Source of the DNA: a bacterium | Lineage (GTDB): Bacteria > Actinomycetota > Acidimicrobiia > Acidimicrobiales > CATQHL01 | NCBI GenBank assembly: GCA_026713745.1 | Contig: JAPONU010000154.1 | Span: forward strand, 1-27,283 | Length of the DNA: 27,283 bases | Reading direction: 5' to 3' | Shown here: in pieces, positions 18,898-26,070 of the stretch | How positions within the stretch are numbered: position 1 is the stretch's first letter | Layout of the letters: every line of letters begins with the position of its first letter | The notes under the pieces: generated by a model | What the model saw: only the letters and a program-made list of their open reading frames with translations | What the model was told of the DNA's origin: nothing | The model's database searches: none | Made by a program: the position numbers and the translations under genes

Positions 18898-19719
18898 TCA
18901 TCGGTCGAGGACTGTCCCGTCGGCGGCCGGTGCGTCCCGGCGGCGGCGCTGGACCTCAAAGCAGAGCACGGCGGCTGCGGCGCCGACGTTGAGCGACTCG
19001 GCCTGGCCACCGAGCGGCACGTGCACCCACTCATCGATGCTTCCCGCCAGTGAGGAGGGCAGGCCGTGCGACTCGTTTCCCACAACCAGCGCCAGCGGCG
19101 GGGACAGGTCGGCCCGGTCATACGCCAGGCCCCGGCCGGCGGCGGCCCCGACGGTGCGCAGGCCCCCTGCCCGGAGATCGTTCAGAGAGGCGAGCGGATC
19201 CTGCGACAGTGCCGGGGGCAGGCGGAAGATCGATCCGGCCGAGGCTCGCACCGCCTTCGGCCCGTACGGGTCGGCTGCGTCGCCGGCGAAGATCACGCCG
19301 CCGGCGCCGGCTGCCTCGGCGCAGCGCAGCAGGGTGCCGGCATTGCCTGGGTCGGCGACCGAGACGGCCACCAGCACGAACGAGGCTGCCTCTTCGGATG
19401 CGGATGCGACGGGGCGTTCCACGACGGCCAGCAGCGCCTGCGGCGTCACCGAAGCCCCGACTCTGGCGAGCGTTCCGGCCTCGACGGAAATCAGCGTGGC
19501 GCCGGCGCCGGCCAAACGGTCCCCCAAGCGCCGCTCATCCTCATCGGCGCGGGCACCCTCGATATAGACCTCGCGAACACCTAGGCCCGCAGCCGCTGCT
19601 TCGGCGGCCAGCGTGGCGCCCTCCACGAGGAAGACCCCGTCGGCTCGCCGGGCGGCCGCCGAGCGCGCCAAACGGCGCAGTGGGGCCAGGCGCGGTCGCA
19701 CGGAGGTCAACGGCACCAC
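18898..19719 (-). CDS. SpoU/TrmH-family RNA 2'-O-methyltransferase
   Basis: Knotted (SPOUT) methyltransferase that transfers a methyl from S-adenosylmethionine to a ribose 2'-OH in rRNA or tRNA; 273 aa. An N-terminal L30e-like substrate-binding domain (about 8-100; FLVEGATLAAEAA) precedes the catalytic domain with motif 1 DPGNAGTLLRCAEAAGA (122-138), motif 2 LVVGNESHGLP and motif 3 VPLGGQAESLNVGAAAAV. It starts GTG-GTG at 19719, 30 bases after the rplT stop. In Mycobacterium and Streptomyces a tsnR/TrmH-type gene also sits between rplT and pheS, so it is probably a 23S rRNA enzyme, but the target base is not predictable here. Confidence 0.93.
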   Translation of the reverse strand: MVPLTSVRPRLAPLRRLARSAAARRADGVFLVEGATLAAEAAAAGLGVREVYIEGARADEDERRLGDRLAGAGATLISVEAGTLARVGASVTPQALLAVVERPVASASEEAASFVLVAVSVADPGNAGTLLRCAEAAGAGGVIFAGDAADPYGPKAVRASAGSIFRLPPALSQDPLASLNDLRAGGLRTVGAAAGRGLAYDRADLSPPLALVVGNESHGLPSSLAGSIDEWVHVPLGGQAESLNVGAAAAVLCFEVQRRRRDAPAADGTVLDR

Positions 19720-19749
19720 GTCGCCACCCGCCGGTGCAGCGGGGCCGGG

Positions 19750-20127
19750 TCAGGACCCGCTGGGCAGATCGCTGGTGCGGGCCCCCTCCGCCAGCCGCAC
19801 GAGCGCGGCGAAGGCGTCCGGATCACGAACCGCCATGTCGGCGAGTGCCTTGCGGTCCACCTCCACGCCGGCGGTGCGGAGCCCCGCCATGAACGTGCTG
19901 TAGGTGGACCCGTGCTGGCGGCAACCGGCGTTGATCCGCTGGATCCACAGGCGCCGCATCTCGCCCTTGCGCGCCCTGCGATCCCGGAAGGCGTACTGCC
20001 CCGAGTGCAGGAGCTGCTCGTTGGCGCCGCGCCAGGTGCGGCTCTTGTTGCCGTAGTAGCCCTTGGCGCGTGCCAGGGTGGCCTTGCGCCTCTTGCGGGC
20101 AACGACCGATCGCTTGACTCTGGCCAT
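19750..20127 (-). CDS. rplT: Ribosomal protein L20
   Basis: Large-subunit assembly protein binding 23S rRNA domain II; 125 aa. The basic N-terminal extension MARVKRSVVARKRRKATLARAKGY-type sequence, GNKSRTWRGANEQL and RRLWIQRINAGCRQHG-type core identify it at once. ATG 20127 has GGGAGG 9 bases upstream, and rpmI ends 24 bases before. In other bacteria L20 represses its own operon by binding the infC-rpmI mRNA; I could not identify such a leader here. Confidence 0.98.
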   Translation of the reverse strand: MARVKRSVVARKRRKATLARAKGYYGNKSRTWRGANEQLLHSGQYAFRDRRARKGEMRRLWIQRINAGCRQHGSTYSTFMAGLRTAGVEVDRKALADMAVRDPDAFAALVRLAEGARTSDLPSGS

Positions 20128-20151
20128 GTGCTCTGACCTCCCGGGTGATCC

Positions 20152-20346
20152 TCAGATACCGAGTTGGCGGCGTACCGAGGGCGTGTCGGCGCTGCTCACC
20201 GACCCGTCGCGGCGCAGCTGACGCTTGCGCTTCGGGGCCTTCTTCTCGAGGATGTGGTTCTTGTAGGCGTGACGCCGCACGATCTTGCCGGATCCGGTCA
20301 CCTTGAAGCGCTTGGCGGCACCCCGGCGGGTCTTCATCTTGGGCAT
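20152..20346 (-). CDS. rpmI: Ribosomal protein L35
   Basis: Small basic large-subunit protein, 64 aa. MPKMKTRRGAAKRFKVTGSG at the N-terminus and the KNHILEKKAPKRKRQLR core match L35. ATG 20346 is preceded by AGAGG at 6 bases. A 146-base spacer separates it from infC; I see no gene there. Confidence 0.98.
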   Translation of the reverse strand: MPKMKTRRGAAKRFKVTGSGKIVRRHAYKNHILEKKAPKRKRQLRRDGSVSSADTPSVRRQLGI

Positions 20347-20492
20347 TGTCGTTCCTCTCCGGGTTCGATGACCGGTGATCGGCCGGCAACTCTGTCAAGG
20401 CTCGGGCGAGCGGAGCCGGATCACAACCCGCGCCGGCAACCAGCACTGCGGCACGGGCTCCGCGGGCGCTCGAGCACCGGCGGTAGGTGGGG

Positions 20493-21026
20493 TTACTTGC
20501 GGGTGCGCTTGTCGGGGGCCAGGACCATCACCATGTTGCGCCCGTCCTGGCGGGGCGGGGCTTCGATGCGGGCCAAGTCGCCGGTGACCTCGGAGACCTC
20601 GTCGAGAATGCGCTGGCCCAGTTCGGGATGCAGCGTCTCGCGACCGCGGAACATCACTGTGATCTTCACCCGGTTGCCGGCAGTCAGGAAGTCCCGGACC
20701 TTGCGGGTCTTCGTCTCGAAGTCGCCACGCCCGATCTTGGGCCTGTACTTCATCTCCTTGACGACTACCTGCGTGCTCTTCTTGCGCGACTCTCGTGCCC
20801 GCTGCGCGGCGTCGTACTTGTACTTCCCGTAGTCCATGATCCGGCAGACGGGCGGTTCGGCCTTGTCGGCCACCTCCACCAGATCCAAGCCGTGCGCCTG
20901 TGCGATAGAGAGGGCCTCAGCCAATGGACGGATCCCGATCTGGTCTCCGTCGGGACCCACCAAGCGGACTTGTGGCGCCTGGATGTTCTCGTTGACTAGC
21001 GGCTCGGAACCTGCCGACGCAGCTAT
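20493..21026 (-). CDS. infC: Translation initiation factor IF-3, probable ATA start
   Basis: Binds the 30S subunit, blocks premature 50S joining and proofreads start codons. With the start at ATA 21026 it has 177 aa (E. coli 180). N-domain DLVEVADKAEPPVCRIMDYGKYKYD and C-domain IEAPPRQDGRNMVMVLAP-type segments are unmistakable (quoted in part). The first ATG/GTG/TTG in frame are TTG 20966 and GTG 20963, but the codons before them encode PLVNENIQAPQVRL, the conserved IF-3 opening. An in-frame TAG lies at 21032-21030, leaving ATA 21026 (or ATC further in) as the only sensible initiator. Non-canonical infC starts allow IF-3 to repress itself. Confidence 0.94.
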   Translation of the reverse strand: MAASAGSEPLVNENIQAPQVRLVGPDGDQIGIRPLAEALSIAQAHGLDLVEVADKAEPPVCRIMDYGKYKYDAAQRARESRKKSTQVVVKEMKYRPKIGRGDFETKTRKVRDFLTAGNRVKITVMFRGRETLHPELGQRILDEVSEVTGDLARIEAPPRQDGRNMVMVLAPDKRTRK

Positions 21027-21266
21027 GGCCTATCACTCAGCAATCGTGACTTCCCCTCTCTCAGTCGACCGTGTCACCGGCACGACACGTTCGTTCTGCG
21101 TGCCGGAGTGTACGGACCGGCATGCACCTGCCCGCAGCGCCTGGAGCACCAGGCCGCAGCTGCACGAGGTCCAAACCGTAACGATCCCGGTTCGGGCCCG
21201 ACAGGCGGGGCATAGAGTAACAGCAAGCGCAGCAGAATCGAAGAGGACGAACGCGAGGAGGCTGCG

Positions 21267-21719
21267 ATGACACTTTGGACCCCCGGTGGCGAGCACCACG
21301 TGCCGCGAGATCCGCAGCCTGACAGCACGGGCGCGGAGGACGGCACGGCAATTCCCGGTGCCGTCGACGAACAGGTGAATCTGGACGACCTCGACCCCGA
21401 GGACCGGGAACGAGCCGAGGCGATCCTGGCCGAGCTGGCAGCGGCGCGCGAGCGGCTCGCCGCCGCCCCGCCCGACGTGGTGGTGGCCAACCACGCCATG
21501 GGGCTGTACGAGTTGGGCGCCATCCACCTCACGGCCGACCCGCCCCGCCCCGCGGCGGCCCGCCTGGCCATCGACGCCATGGGGCTCCTGGTCGAGGGCC
21601 TGGCCGGCCGTCTCGGCGATTCCGAGCCGACGCTCCGCGAGGCGCTGCAGAGTCTCCGCATGGTCTTCGTCCAGCAAACCTCAGGCGGCGGCCCGGACTC
21701 CGATCCCGGAGCCGAGTAG
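21267..21719 (+). CDS. DUF1844-like small protein
   Basis: 150 aa, function unknown. The first 45 residues are polar and probably disordered; residues 41-65 are a charged helix (DPEDRERAEAILAELAAARERL). The C-terminal block 72-136, with ANHAMGLYELGAIHL, a middle AARLAIDAMGLLVEGLAG and LREALQSLRMVFVQ, resembles DUF1844 proteins, which in other Actinomycetota often neighbour infC. ATG 21267 has an ideal AGGAGG 5 bases upstream. It diverges from infC across 240 bases and converges with the HNH gene with only 4 bases between stop codons. No membrane segment or catalytic motif is visible. Confidence 0.85.
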   Translation: MTLWTPGGEHHVPRDPQPDSTGAEDGTAIPGAVDEQVNLDDLDPEDRERAEAILAELAAARERLAAAPPDVVVANHAMGLYELGAIHLTADPPRPAAARLAIDAMGLLVEGLAGRLGDSEPTLREALQSLRMVFVQQTSGGGPDSDPGAE

Positions 21720-21723
21720 TTCA

Positions 21724-22521
21724 TCAACCCGCGGTAGTCATGAGGCGCCCGTTGGGGTGGCGGGTGACTTCTTCGCCGTTTCGATGGACGCGGACGTGGT
21801 GGCAGCGCCAGCACAACAGGCAGGTGTTCTCGAGGGTGGAGTCCTCGTTGCGGAACAGTTCGTCAGCCTTGGAAACCAGTGCCGCCTGCACTCGCGCGCC
21901 GGTGAGCGGGTCGAATTGGGCGAACAGGTGGAACATGCCGTCGGGCTGCTCGCTGATCGACGCGCGGCGCCGGCGCCGCTGAGCTTCCCGGCGCCGCTGG
22001 AGTTCCTGTTCGCTGGTGCGCTCGTTGACGTGGTCCTTGAGTGTGCGGCGGAACAGGTCGTCGGGTTCGGACTCGGCGGCGTCGAGCAGGACACGGTGGT
22101 CGACGGGCGTCTCACCGTCGGCGGCGTCGAGGATCAGCCCGGCGGCTTCGGGCGTGATGGCGCCGTCGGCGAGCTTCTCGGCAACACCCGGCGCCCACCC
22201 CAGCTGTGCGGCGGTCTTGACGGCCTTGCGGGCACCGGACCGGGACCGCTTCTGGGTCCGGCACAGAGTCTCCGCCGCGGCGGCGTCTCCGTCGCGGCGG
22301 GCGATCTCGGCCACCACGTCGGCCTCCGCGGCGGCGAGTGCGGACCGCGCCCGGCCCATGAACGCCAAGCACTCCTGTAGGACCTCCAGGTCGACCTTGT
22401 GCAGCAACGGCGGCGGCGACGCCAACCACTCCCCCAGCACCGCCCACTCGCGGTCCCGTGCCGCCCCCGCCTAGTCACCGCCAGCCGATTCGGCGCCGTG
22501 GGACTTCATATCAGAGTCCAT
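21724..22521 (-). pseudogene. Decayed DUF222-HNH endonuclease-like gene
   Basis: DUF222 proteins with a C-terminal HNH nuclease are multi-copy in Actinomycetota and mobile-element-like. The open part, GTG 22440 to TGA 21724 (238 aa), shows the DUF222 core ending in FDPLTGARVQAALVSKADEL. After FRNEDS (about 201) it jumps straight to LENTCLLCWRCHHVRVH, the end of the HNH motif: the roughly 100 residues usually between, including the first HNH histidines, are missing. In frame upstream, an ATG at 22521 would encode 16 residues, then TAG (22473-22471), then ten more codons to the GTG. A good SD (AGGAGG, 22540-22535) sits 13 bases before ATG 22521 and 5 before an out-of-frame 7-codon reading frame (22529-22506). 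Nuclease activity is very unlikely. Confidence 0.8.
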
Positions 22522-22592
22522 CTACCCATCACCCCCTCCTGGAAGCTTCCCGGCCCACCCGCCCGGTGACCCGTTGTGCCATGTCTTCACAT

Positions 22593-22621
22593 ATTATAGT
22601 CAATATCCGACCTACTAGCAA
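22593..22621 (-). promoter_or_regulatory. Strong-looking minus-strand promoter upstream of the DUF222-HNH remnant
   Basis: TTGCTA (22621-22616), 17-base spacer and a perfect TATAAT (22598-22593) on the minus strand. Transcription would start near 22586 and enter the decayed gene after a 65-base leader to ATG 22521. The -10 is the best sigma70 match I noticed in the window. Confidence 0.6.
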
Positions 22622-22751
22622 CATCTGTTGGATCCTTGGCCGAATTGGAGGGCGACGGGCCTGCAGCACCGGCCTGCAGATACAACAAACTCCCAGGTCA
22701 GCGGGCTGCGGCAGCCGGTGTCGGGCAATCGACCCGAGCGGTTCAGGCAGA

Positions 22752-22767
22752 TGTGACCAATGTCACA
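22752..22767. promoter_or_regulatory. Perfect CRP-type palindrome upstream of hisG
   Basis: TGTGA-CCAATG-TCACA matches the CRP/FNR-superfamily cAMP-receptor consensus TGTGA-N6-TCACA at all ten fixed bases, and the symmetry extends to TGTGAC/GTCACA. It lies 237 bases before hisG and about 165 bases upstream of the -10 for the opposite gene. Mycobacterial CRP (Rv3676) uses the same core. Confidence 0.55.
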
Positions 22768-23004
22768 CTCACATCATCGCCCGCGGCGGCACCCGCCGCG
22801 TCTCCCCATCGACCGCCGGTCCGCGACTACCGGCCCCGGGCGGAACTACGCCGCCGACGTTCGCCGGATCGGCGGTCGCCTGAACCCTCTCGACAGGGCC
22901 ACCCGGCTCACGACCCGATCCCAATCCCCGCCGGGGCAACCTCAGCCGAGGGGTTCAGAATTTCGGCGGCCCAGGCCACGGGCGGCGCCGGTAGCGTGGT
23001 CGGG

Positions 23005-23880
23005 ATGTTGCGGCTGGTGCTGCCGAAGGGATCTCTGGAGGCAGCCACACTGGAGTTGTTCGGCGACGCCGACCTGAACGTGCGGCGAATGTCCAAGGTG
23101 GACTACCGAGCCACCATCGACGACCCTCGTGTCGACGACGTCCGCATACTCCGCCCTCAGGAGATCCCCCGATACCTCAGCGAGGGGATCTTCGACCTGG
23201 GCATCAGCGGCCGTGACTGGGTGACCGAGAGCGGCGCCGAGGTCGTCTCGCTGTGCAAGCTGGGCTACTCCAAGGCCACGAACCAGCCGGTGCGCATCGT
23301 CGTGGCCGTGGCCGCGGATTCGCCCTACCAGAGCGCCGATGACCTGCCCAACGGGGTACGGGTCTCGACGGAGTACCCCTACCTCACCTCCCAGTTCTTC
23401 GCCGCTCGGGGCATCGAGGCCGACGTGCAGCTCTCCTACGGCGCCACCGAGGCCAAGGTGCCCGAGATCGTGGACTGTGTCGTGGAGTTGACCGAGACGG
23501 GCGGCGCCCTGCGGGCGGCGGGGCTGCGGATCATCGACACGGTGCTCGTGTCGTACACCGAGTTGCTCGCCAACCCCGCTGCCCACGCCGACCCCGAGAA
23601 GCGCCACGCCATGGGCCAGATCGCCACGCTGCTGACCGGCGTGCTGGAGGCACGGGGACGCGTGCTCGTGAAGATGAACGTCCCGGCGGCCGCCCTGACA
23701 GCGGTCATCGACCTGCTGCCGTCCATGAAGGCGCCCACGGTGAACGAGCTCTACCGGGGCCAAGGCTTCGCCGTGGAGACCGTCGTCCCCAAGGCGGTCA
23801 TCAACACACTGATCCCCGAACTCTCCGACGCCGGCGCCACCGACATCCTGGAACTCCCCCTCGCCAAGATCGTCCACTGA
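23005..23880 (+). CDS. hisG: ATP phosphoribosyltransferase, long form
   Basis: First enzyme of histidine synthesis, joining ATP and PRPP. 291 aa. ATG 23005 begins MLRLVLPKGSLEAATLELF, the standard N-terminus; the open frame upstream to 22636 has no family similarity. LGISGRDWV (about 68-76) and the PRPP region VELTETGGALRAAGL (about 161-175) are clear. The final 80 residues (GRVLVKMNVPAAAL to the LPLAKIVH end) are the HisG_C regulatory domain, so this is the hexameric, histidine-inhibited form that needs no HisZ. hisE, which often precedes hisG in Actinomycetota, is absent; no other his gene is in the window. No good SD is seen. Confidence 0.96.
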   Translation: MLRLVLPKGSLEAATLELFGDADLNVRRMSKVDYRATIDDPRVDDVRILRPQEIPRYLSEGIFDLGISGRDWVTESGAEVVSLCKLGYSKATNQPVRIVVAVAADSPYQSADDLPNGVRVSTEYPYLTSQFFAARGIEADVQLSYGATEAKVPEIVDCVVELTETGGALRAAGLRIIDTVLVSYTELLANPAAHADPEKRHAMGQIATLLTGVLEARGRVLVKMNVPAAALTAVIDLLPSMKAPTVNELYRGQGFAVETVVPKAVINTLIPELSDAGATDILELPLAKIVH

Positions 23881-24097
23881 CCAGTCCAGCCCGCGGCGAA
23901 CTGAGACTCCGGCGATGCTCAGCGGCAATGTCCCTAGCGGCACGATCCAAGAAATCAGCGAGCAGATGCCGGGCACCTTGACTGAAGCTGAACAGCACGA
24001 ACCACGGCCCAGACGCATCCCCGGCATTGTTGGCCGGGACCCAGCAAATGGCCACCGAGACGGCGCCAACAGACGCAGGACAGGGTAGTTCGTGTCG

Positions 24098-24814
24098 TTA
24101 CTCGCCACCGAAGCGAGCGTCGTACGCCTCGGCCATCCGGTCGATGAACTCCTGCCATCGAAGGCCGGTGCCGTCGGCGGGAAGCTCGGGATCCATGCGG
24201 CCCGATTTGTGATCGAAGACCACGACCGCGATGCCCTCCAGCAAGTGAGAAGCATCGCCCTCAGTCTGTCGACCGCCTGCACGCGTGAACCGCCCGATGG
24301 CTCGCTCGATCAGGTGTGTCGTCGGTTTCCAGTCATCGTCATGTCCCGACCTCAGCCGCTCCGTCGTCGGCAGCGTGAGGATGCCGCCGACGACTGCGAA
24401 CGGGAACTTGAGATGAACGTTGACCGCGAACGTTCGGATGTCTCCGAATCGGTTCCAGATAGCGCGTCCCACCGCCAAGTGCACGGGCTTGATCTCGATG
24501 GCCAACTTCAGGCCGTCGGTCTCGCTGATCTCCGAGACATCTGCCTTCACACTCCGCAGGCCTCCGCCGACCGTTCGCTCACCTGCGACGGCGCCGTCCA
24601 GGCTGAGCCCCGCTGCCCGGAAGCTGGTGAGAGTCGCGCGAGACAACCCGTTGGAGAGCCGCAGCTGCGCCGCCTTACGCTTCTGATCGCTGATCTGCGA
24701 CGCTCCTCTGATGTACTCCGCAGACGTAGCGCAGTAGTCGTCGATTGTCGGAGCGGCCAACTTTCCGAACTGCTCAACCAGAGCAAGGCCCGTAGGGTCT
24801 GGCGATTCAGCCAC
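24098..24814 (-). CDS. Putative type II restriction endonuclease
   Basis: I do not recognise the family with certainty; the role comes mainly from context. 238 aa, GTG start 3 bases after the methyltransferase stop, so the two are one transcription and translation unit. A PD-(D/E)xK-like arrangement is visible: Asp92 in VKADVSEI, then Glu107-Ile-Lys109 in LAIEIKP on a predicted beta strand, followed by a helix (LAVGRAIWNRFGD, 113-125) and a hydrophobic strand FAVVGGILTLP (139-149). This matches type IIP enzymes of about 230-330 aa. The cut site is unknown. Gene order methyltransferase then nuclease would favour protection before cutting. Confidence 0.7.
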   Translation of the reverse strand: MAESPDPTGLALVEQFGKLAAPTIDDYCATSAEYIRGASQISDQKRKAAQLRLSNGLSRATLTSFRAAGLSLDGAVAGERTVGGGLRSVKADVSEISETDGLKLAIEIKPVHLAVGRAIWNRFGDIRTFAVNVHLKFPFAVVGGILTLPTTERLRSGHDDDWKPTTHLIERAIGRFTRAGGRQTEGDASHLLEGIAVVVFDHKSGRMDPELPADGTGLRWQEFIDRMAEAYDARFGGE

Positions 24815-24817
24815 GAC

Positions 24818-25852
24818 CTAGGCCGTACGGTCGAGGGTCAGTTGACTCGACGATTCGAGTGCACCGCGCACTCTCTTCACGGCGTGTTGGAAGTACACCG
24901 GGTCGATCTCGCAGCCAACACTGTTGCGGCCCCAAGCCGCTGCTGCGGTGGCGGTCGTGCCTGTTCCCAGGAATGGGTCGTAGACCGTGTCGCCGACGAA
25001 CGAGAACATGCGGACCAGGCGCTCGGCCAGGCTGAGCGGGAAGGGCGCAGGATGGTCCCGCGTCGAGGCCCCGGTGATTCGCCAAATCTGCTGGAACCAT
25101 TCCGCGTGATCCTCGGCTGCGAGAACGGACATGAGCCGCGAGGCCAGTTCGGGCTTGCGGTATCCGCCAGGCTTGCGCTGCAGCAGGATGTACTCAATGT
25201 CGTTCTTGATCACGCCATTCGGCTCGTAGGGCTTGCCGTAGAATCCGCCGGCGCCCATCTCGTACTTCGCGTTGGCGATCTTGTGCCAGATGATCGGCGC
25301 GAGGTTGTCGAATCCGATCAGTCGGCAACGCTCCTGGATGCTGGCATGCAGCGGGAACACCAGATGTCGCCCGAACGCCCGTCGCGACACGTTGACGTCC
25401 CCGACAACGATCACCATCCGCCCGCCGGGGACGAGGGCGCGATGGACGTGGCGCCACACCTCGTCAAGTTCGTCCAAGAACTCCTCGTAATCCGCAACCT
25501 GGCCGAGTTGGCCAGGTTGGTCGTTGTACTCCTTGAGAGTCCAATACGGAGGAGAAGTGACGACCAGCTCGACACTGTCCGGATCGAGCTCGAAGCGCCG
25601 GCTATCACCAAGGTGGATCACGTGGGCGCTCGGGAGGCTCTGGACCGCCCGAGTTATCACCGCGGCCGCTTCCGGGTCCTTCGCAATCGCCGGGAACGCC
25701 CGCTGAGGCTCTGCCGTTACGCGATCGAGAAGCGACGGAGGCGCCGCAGCCGCGACCGCCGCCGCGTTGGCCCGCGAGCCCAATTCGACCCGCTGCCGGG
25801 CTGAGGGCTGTGGCCGGGACCCGCTGACGCTCATCAGCACACTGCTACTCAA
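24818..25852 (-). CDS. DNA methyltransferase of a type II system (N4-cytosine or N6-adenine)
   Basis: S-adenosylmethionine-dependent amino-methyltransferase of the beta group: catalytic motif IV TSPPYW (99-104) precedes the SAM-binding motif I DPFLGTGTT (292-300). SPPY forms are often N4-cytosine enzymes, but N6-adenine is not excluded. 344 aa. FGRHLVFPLHA and HPAPFPLSLAERLVRMFSFVGDTV (about 267-290) are further family segments. TTG 25852 has a strong GGGGAG 6 bases upstream; ATG 25834 is an alternative. The first 45 residues are Ala/Ser-rich and poorly conserved. It protects host DNA against the nuclease encoded directly downstream. Confidence 0.92.
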   Translation of the reverse strand: MSSSVLMSVSGSRPQPSARQRVELGSRANAAAVAAAAPPSLLDRVTAEPQRAFPAIAKDPEAAAVITRAVQSLPSAHVIHLGDSRRFELDPDSVELVVTSPPYWTLKEYNDQPGQLGQVADYEEFLDELDEVWRHVHRALVPGGRMVIVVGDVNVSRRAFGRHLVFPLHASIQERCRLIGFDNLAPIIWHKIANAKYEMGAGGFYGKPYEPNGVIKNDIEYILLQRKPGGYRKPELASRLMSVLAAEDHAEWFQQIWRITGASTRDHPAPFPLSLAERLVRMFSFVGDTVYDPFLGTGTTATAAAAWGRNSVGCEIDPVYFQHAVKRVRGALESSSQLTLDRTA

Positions 25853-25951
25853 GGACGACTCCCCTGGTTCGGAGAACTTGCTTCAGAGCCAGTGCCAAGG
25901 TAGCCCAACCTCCTAGACTCAATTGATCATGGGTTGACGATCAGTATCAAT

Positions 25952-25979
25952 ATATTACCATATCTTTACTGTATATCAA
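25952..25979 (-). promoter_or_regulatory. AT-rich promoter region of the restriction-modification operon
   Basis: Minus strand TTGATA (25979-25974), 16-base spacer, TAATAT (25957-25952); start expected near 25945, giving a leader of about 93 nt before the TTG start. TATCAATAT occurs twice on the plus strand (25945-25953 and 25974-25982), one copy in each hexamer, a possible operator pair. No controller (C) protein gene is seen nearby. Confidence 0.45.
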
Positions 25980-26070
25980 TATTCCAATCGGTGCGAGTGT
26001 CGTGCCAGACGAGCCAACTCCGGACGCAACGAGTCGTCGGCGAGGTTCAGGGCGTCGCTCTCGCGGGCGG

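Larger units (their letters stand above)
22522..23004. other. Gene-free region between the DUF222-HNH remnant and hisG
   Basis: About 480 bases without a credible gene on either strand; open frames here lack family motifs. It contains the leader and promoter of the DUF222-HNH remnant (22593-22621), an AT-rich patch around 22580-22630, and a perfect CRP-type palindrome (22752-22767). The hisG promoter must lie in it, but I cannot fix it; TAGCGT 8 bases before the hisG ATG is a weak -10 candidate. Confidence 0.6.

Noticed and set aside
21070..21089. Inverted repeat CGTGTC/GACACG in the infC upstream region
   Set aside because: Short 6-bp arms with an 8-base gap; not matched to a known operator and easily found by chance at high GC.
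21098..21125. Hairpin GCGTGCCGG/CCGGCATGC upstream of the DUF1844-like gene and infC
   Set aside because: One G.U or mismatch, 10-base loop, far from either start and no match to a known infC/L20 leader; I could not support a riboswitch or attenuator.
22506..22529. A 7-codon reading frame (MGRWTLI) with ideal SD before the DUF222-HNH remnant
   Set aside because: It could be a leader peptide, but it overlaps the remnant's original start and has no regulatory codons or attenuator; in a decayed gene it is probably chance.
22458..22883. A 141-codon plus-strand frame upstream of hisG
   Set aside because: Composition is Pro/Arg/Thr-rich with no motif or SD, and it crosses the promoter and palindrome region.
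22636..23004. Possible N-terminal extension of hisG
   Set aside because: The frame is open but has no homology to HisG; MLRLVLPKGSLE at 23005 is the family start.
23881..24097. Gap between hisG and the nuclease gene
   Set aside because: Looked for a third restriction-modification component or an insertion-sequence remnant; I saw no coding or repeat signal.
15291..25982. The AT-rich patches near 15300, 22600 and 25960 share TCAATAT
   Set aside because: A 7-base AT word in promoter regions is weak evidence; no common longer sequence, target-site duplication or mobile-element end links them.
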